Shown piece by piece: positions 14,189 to 14,999 of a DNA stretch of 14,999 nt (within the stretch, counting starts at the first letter, position 1; each line of letters opens with the position of its first letter). The notes below the pieces were generated by a model. The model saw only the letters and a list, made by a program, of their open reading frames with translations, had not been told where the DNA came from and did not search any database. Made by a program: the position numbers and the translations under genes. Source of the DNA: Fibrobacteraceae bacterium (GTDB lineage Bacteria > Fibrobacterota > Fibrobacteria > Fibrobacterales > Fibrobacteraceae); contig JABUUT010000025.1 of assembly GCA_021443045.1 (NCBI GenBank), forward strand, positions 1 to 14,999. Direction: 5' to 3'.

Positions 14189-14611
14189 CTATACCAAAGG
14201 TTTAACTTTTGAACACAATAATTCGTAACGCAACCGCTTTTCTTCTTTGGCAAAATGAACATCTCTGGATTGCAAGGGGTTGTTCTCGTAGCAAAGTGGG
14301 CGCTCTACCCCATCATTAAATTTCGCGTCAAACTGTTCGCTGGCCAAATCAAAGGTTACGCCATCCACCACATTGTAGCAGTGGAAATTTCCATCGGGCA
14401 ACGGAATCCCGTAGACCTCTCCGCCCAAAAGATCTTGAACCAAGAACGCCGTAATGGAGCATTGCCCGCATGTTTTATTTTCTTCGCTCCAGCGGTGCCT
14501 AAGCCTGGGTGCACAGGTTTCTACGCACCAACACTGCGATAGAATTTCGTATAAACGCAAAATTTTTTCTTCTACCCAAGCAGCGCCATAAAAATGATAA
14601 GAGATTGTCAT
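14189..14611 (-). CDS. YunG-like protein (CGQC...H...D pattern)
   Basis: With the ATG at 14611 the product has 140 residues. It shows WSEENKTCGQCSITAFLVQDLLGGEV, matching the WSxxNPxxGQCAVTALVVQDYxGG signature of the Bacillus YunG family, followed by HCYN and a DGVTFDLASEQF segment like the DGxxxDLTxxQF of that family. C51 (second Cys of CGQC), H77 and D88 are arranged like a papain/transglutaminase-type Cys-His-Asp triad, but a catalytic role is not established for YunG. A GTG at 14644 would add 11 residues, but the alignment favours the ATG. TATATT lies 7 nt upstream with no Shine-Dalgarno sequence, another possible leaderless start. It sits just upstream of the hydrolase gene. Confidence 0.75.
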   Translation of the reverse strand: MTISYHFYGAAWVEEKILRLYEILSQCWCVETCAPRLRHRWSEENKTCGQCSITAFLVQDLLGGEVYGIPLPDGNFHCYNVVDGVTFDLASEQFDAKFNDGVERPLCYENNPLQSRDVHFAKEEKRLRYELLCSKVKPLV

Positions 14612-14975
14612 GGAAACAAATATAGCTAATGGGCATGCAGACACCTTCGGAAAACTCTGATTTTCCCGGTAAAGTCAATCGACACCAAGATTTATACAAA
14701 CTTGAATTAGCATAGTATCCATTTTTCTTTGCCATTTGTATTAATTGGCTCCTGAAATAGTAATCCTGTTCTGAATTATTTAAAGCCATATTCACATAAT
14801 AAAAGCGATTGCCCCAAAAGGAGCCAAATTCTTTCATTATGTCAAGCACAAAAGCAGCGGACTTAAAGGAACGCTGGGCAATTTCTTTGGTTCGCGTTTT
14901 ACAACATAGTCCATCAAAATGTTGGTATCGCTTAGAGCTCTCATCCAGCAAACCTTTCGTCTCGCCAAGATGCAA
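14499..14975 (-). CDS. Doubtful open frame, possibly the 3' part of a frameshifted gene
   Basis: An open frame with no ATG at its beginning (TTG at 14975; the first ATG would be 14837) runs to 14499 and overlaps the YunG-like gene by 113 nt in another frame. The middle portion (residues ~10-110, e.g. FGSFWGNRFYYVNMAL and KKNGYYANSSLYKSW) reads like real protein. The last ~40 residues, which lie over the YunG-like gene, are Arg- and Cys-rich and look like non-coding translation. I recognise no family. It may be the continuation of the coding segment at the window edge after a frameshift, or a decayed gene. Confidence 0.25.
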   Translation of the reverse strand: MHLGETKGLLDESSKRYQHFDGLCCKTRTKEIAQRSFKSAAFVLDIMKEFGSFWGNRFYYVNMALNNSEQDYYFRSQLIQMAKKNGYYANSSLYKSWCRLTLPGKSEFSEGVCMPISYICFHDNLLSFLWRCLGRRKNFAFIRNSIAVLVRRNLCTQA

Positions 14976-14999
14976 GTTCTTGTTCGTAATCTAGTTCCG
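14941..14999 (-). CDS. Possible 3' end of a gene entering from the right edge
   Basis: One minus-strand frame is open from the edge to a TGA at 14943-14941 and reads ELDYEQELASWRDERFAG. Its charge pattern is typical of coding sequence, while the other two frames meet stops at once or are Arg/Cys-rich. It is too short to assign. It overlaps the start of the doubtful frame ending at 14499, and joining the two would need a one-base shift near 14941-14950. Confidence 0.3.
   Translation of the reverse strand, partial: ELDYEQELASWRDERFAG

Overview
The window looks like chromosomal DNA from Fibrobacter or a close relative (Fibrobacterota). The main evidence is a secreted protein at 11430-13256 with three copies of the Fibrobacter succinogenes major paralogous (FISUMP) domain, a family concentrated in that lineage. 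Genes are dense and mostly in tightly coupled operons. No RNA gene, insertion sequence or CRISPR array was seen.

Left block, plus strand (1-5664): the 3' end of an MMPL/RND-type exporter, a class I aminotransferase, a one-chain ABC exporter with an N-terminal FHA domain, and a membrane Ser/Thr protein kinase. The genes overlap by 8 nt, are 18 nt apart, then overlap by 4 nt. A kinase next to an FHA-ABC exporter suggests that phosphorylation controls export, as for mycobacterial PknF/Rv1747. The kinase carries an extracytoplasmic domain resembling the discoidin-like 'NADase-type glycan-binding' family, so it may sense envelope glycans. Next come a YraN-family protein (5709-6098), an intergenic region with a possible terminator hairpin and two degenerate copies of a dispersed-type repeat, and a YciO/YrdC-family protein (6348-6941).

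Middle block, minus strand (10830 down to 6938): a compact respiratory operon. In transcription order it encodes a monoheme cytochrome c, a pentaheme cytochrome c, a lipoprotein iron-sulfur subunit with four cluster-binding motifs, an ActC/NrfD-like quinone-interacting membrane subunit fused to a C-terminal cytochrome c domain, and a small unknown membrane protein. The parts resemble alternative complex III (ActABCDEF), but the molybdopterin-like half of ActB, ActD and ActF are absent here. The likely role is menaquinol oxidation with electrons passed to periplasmic hemes; no terminal reductase is in the window.

Right block: mntP (manganese efflux) is divergent from the cytochrome operon across only 26 bp, which hold an 18-bp AT-only palindrome. 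mntP converges on the FISUMP gene at a shared hairpin terminator. Further right, on the minus strand, are an alpha/beta hydrolase, a YunG-like protein, and a poorly resolved stretch to the window edge that may contain a frameshifted gene.

Several genes have no Shine-Dalgarno sequence but carry a TATA-like hexamer 6-7 nt before the start codon, as expected for leaderless transcripts.
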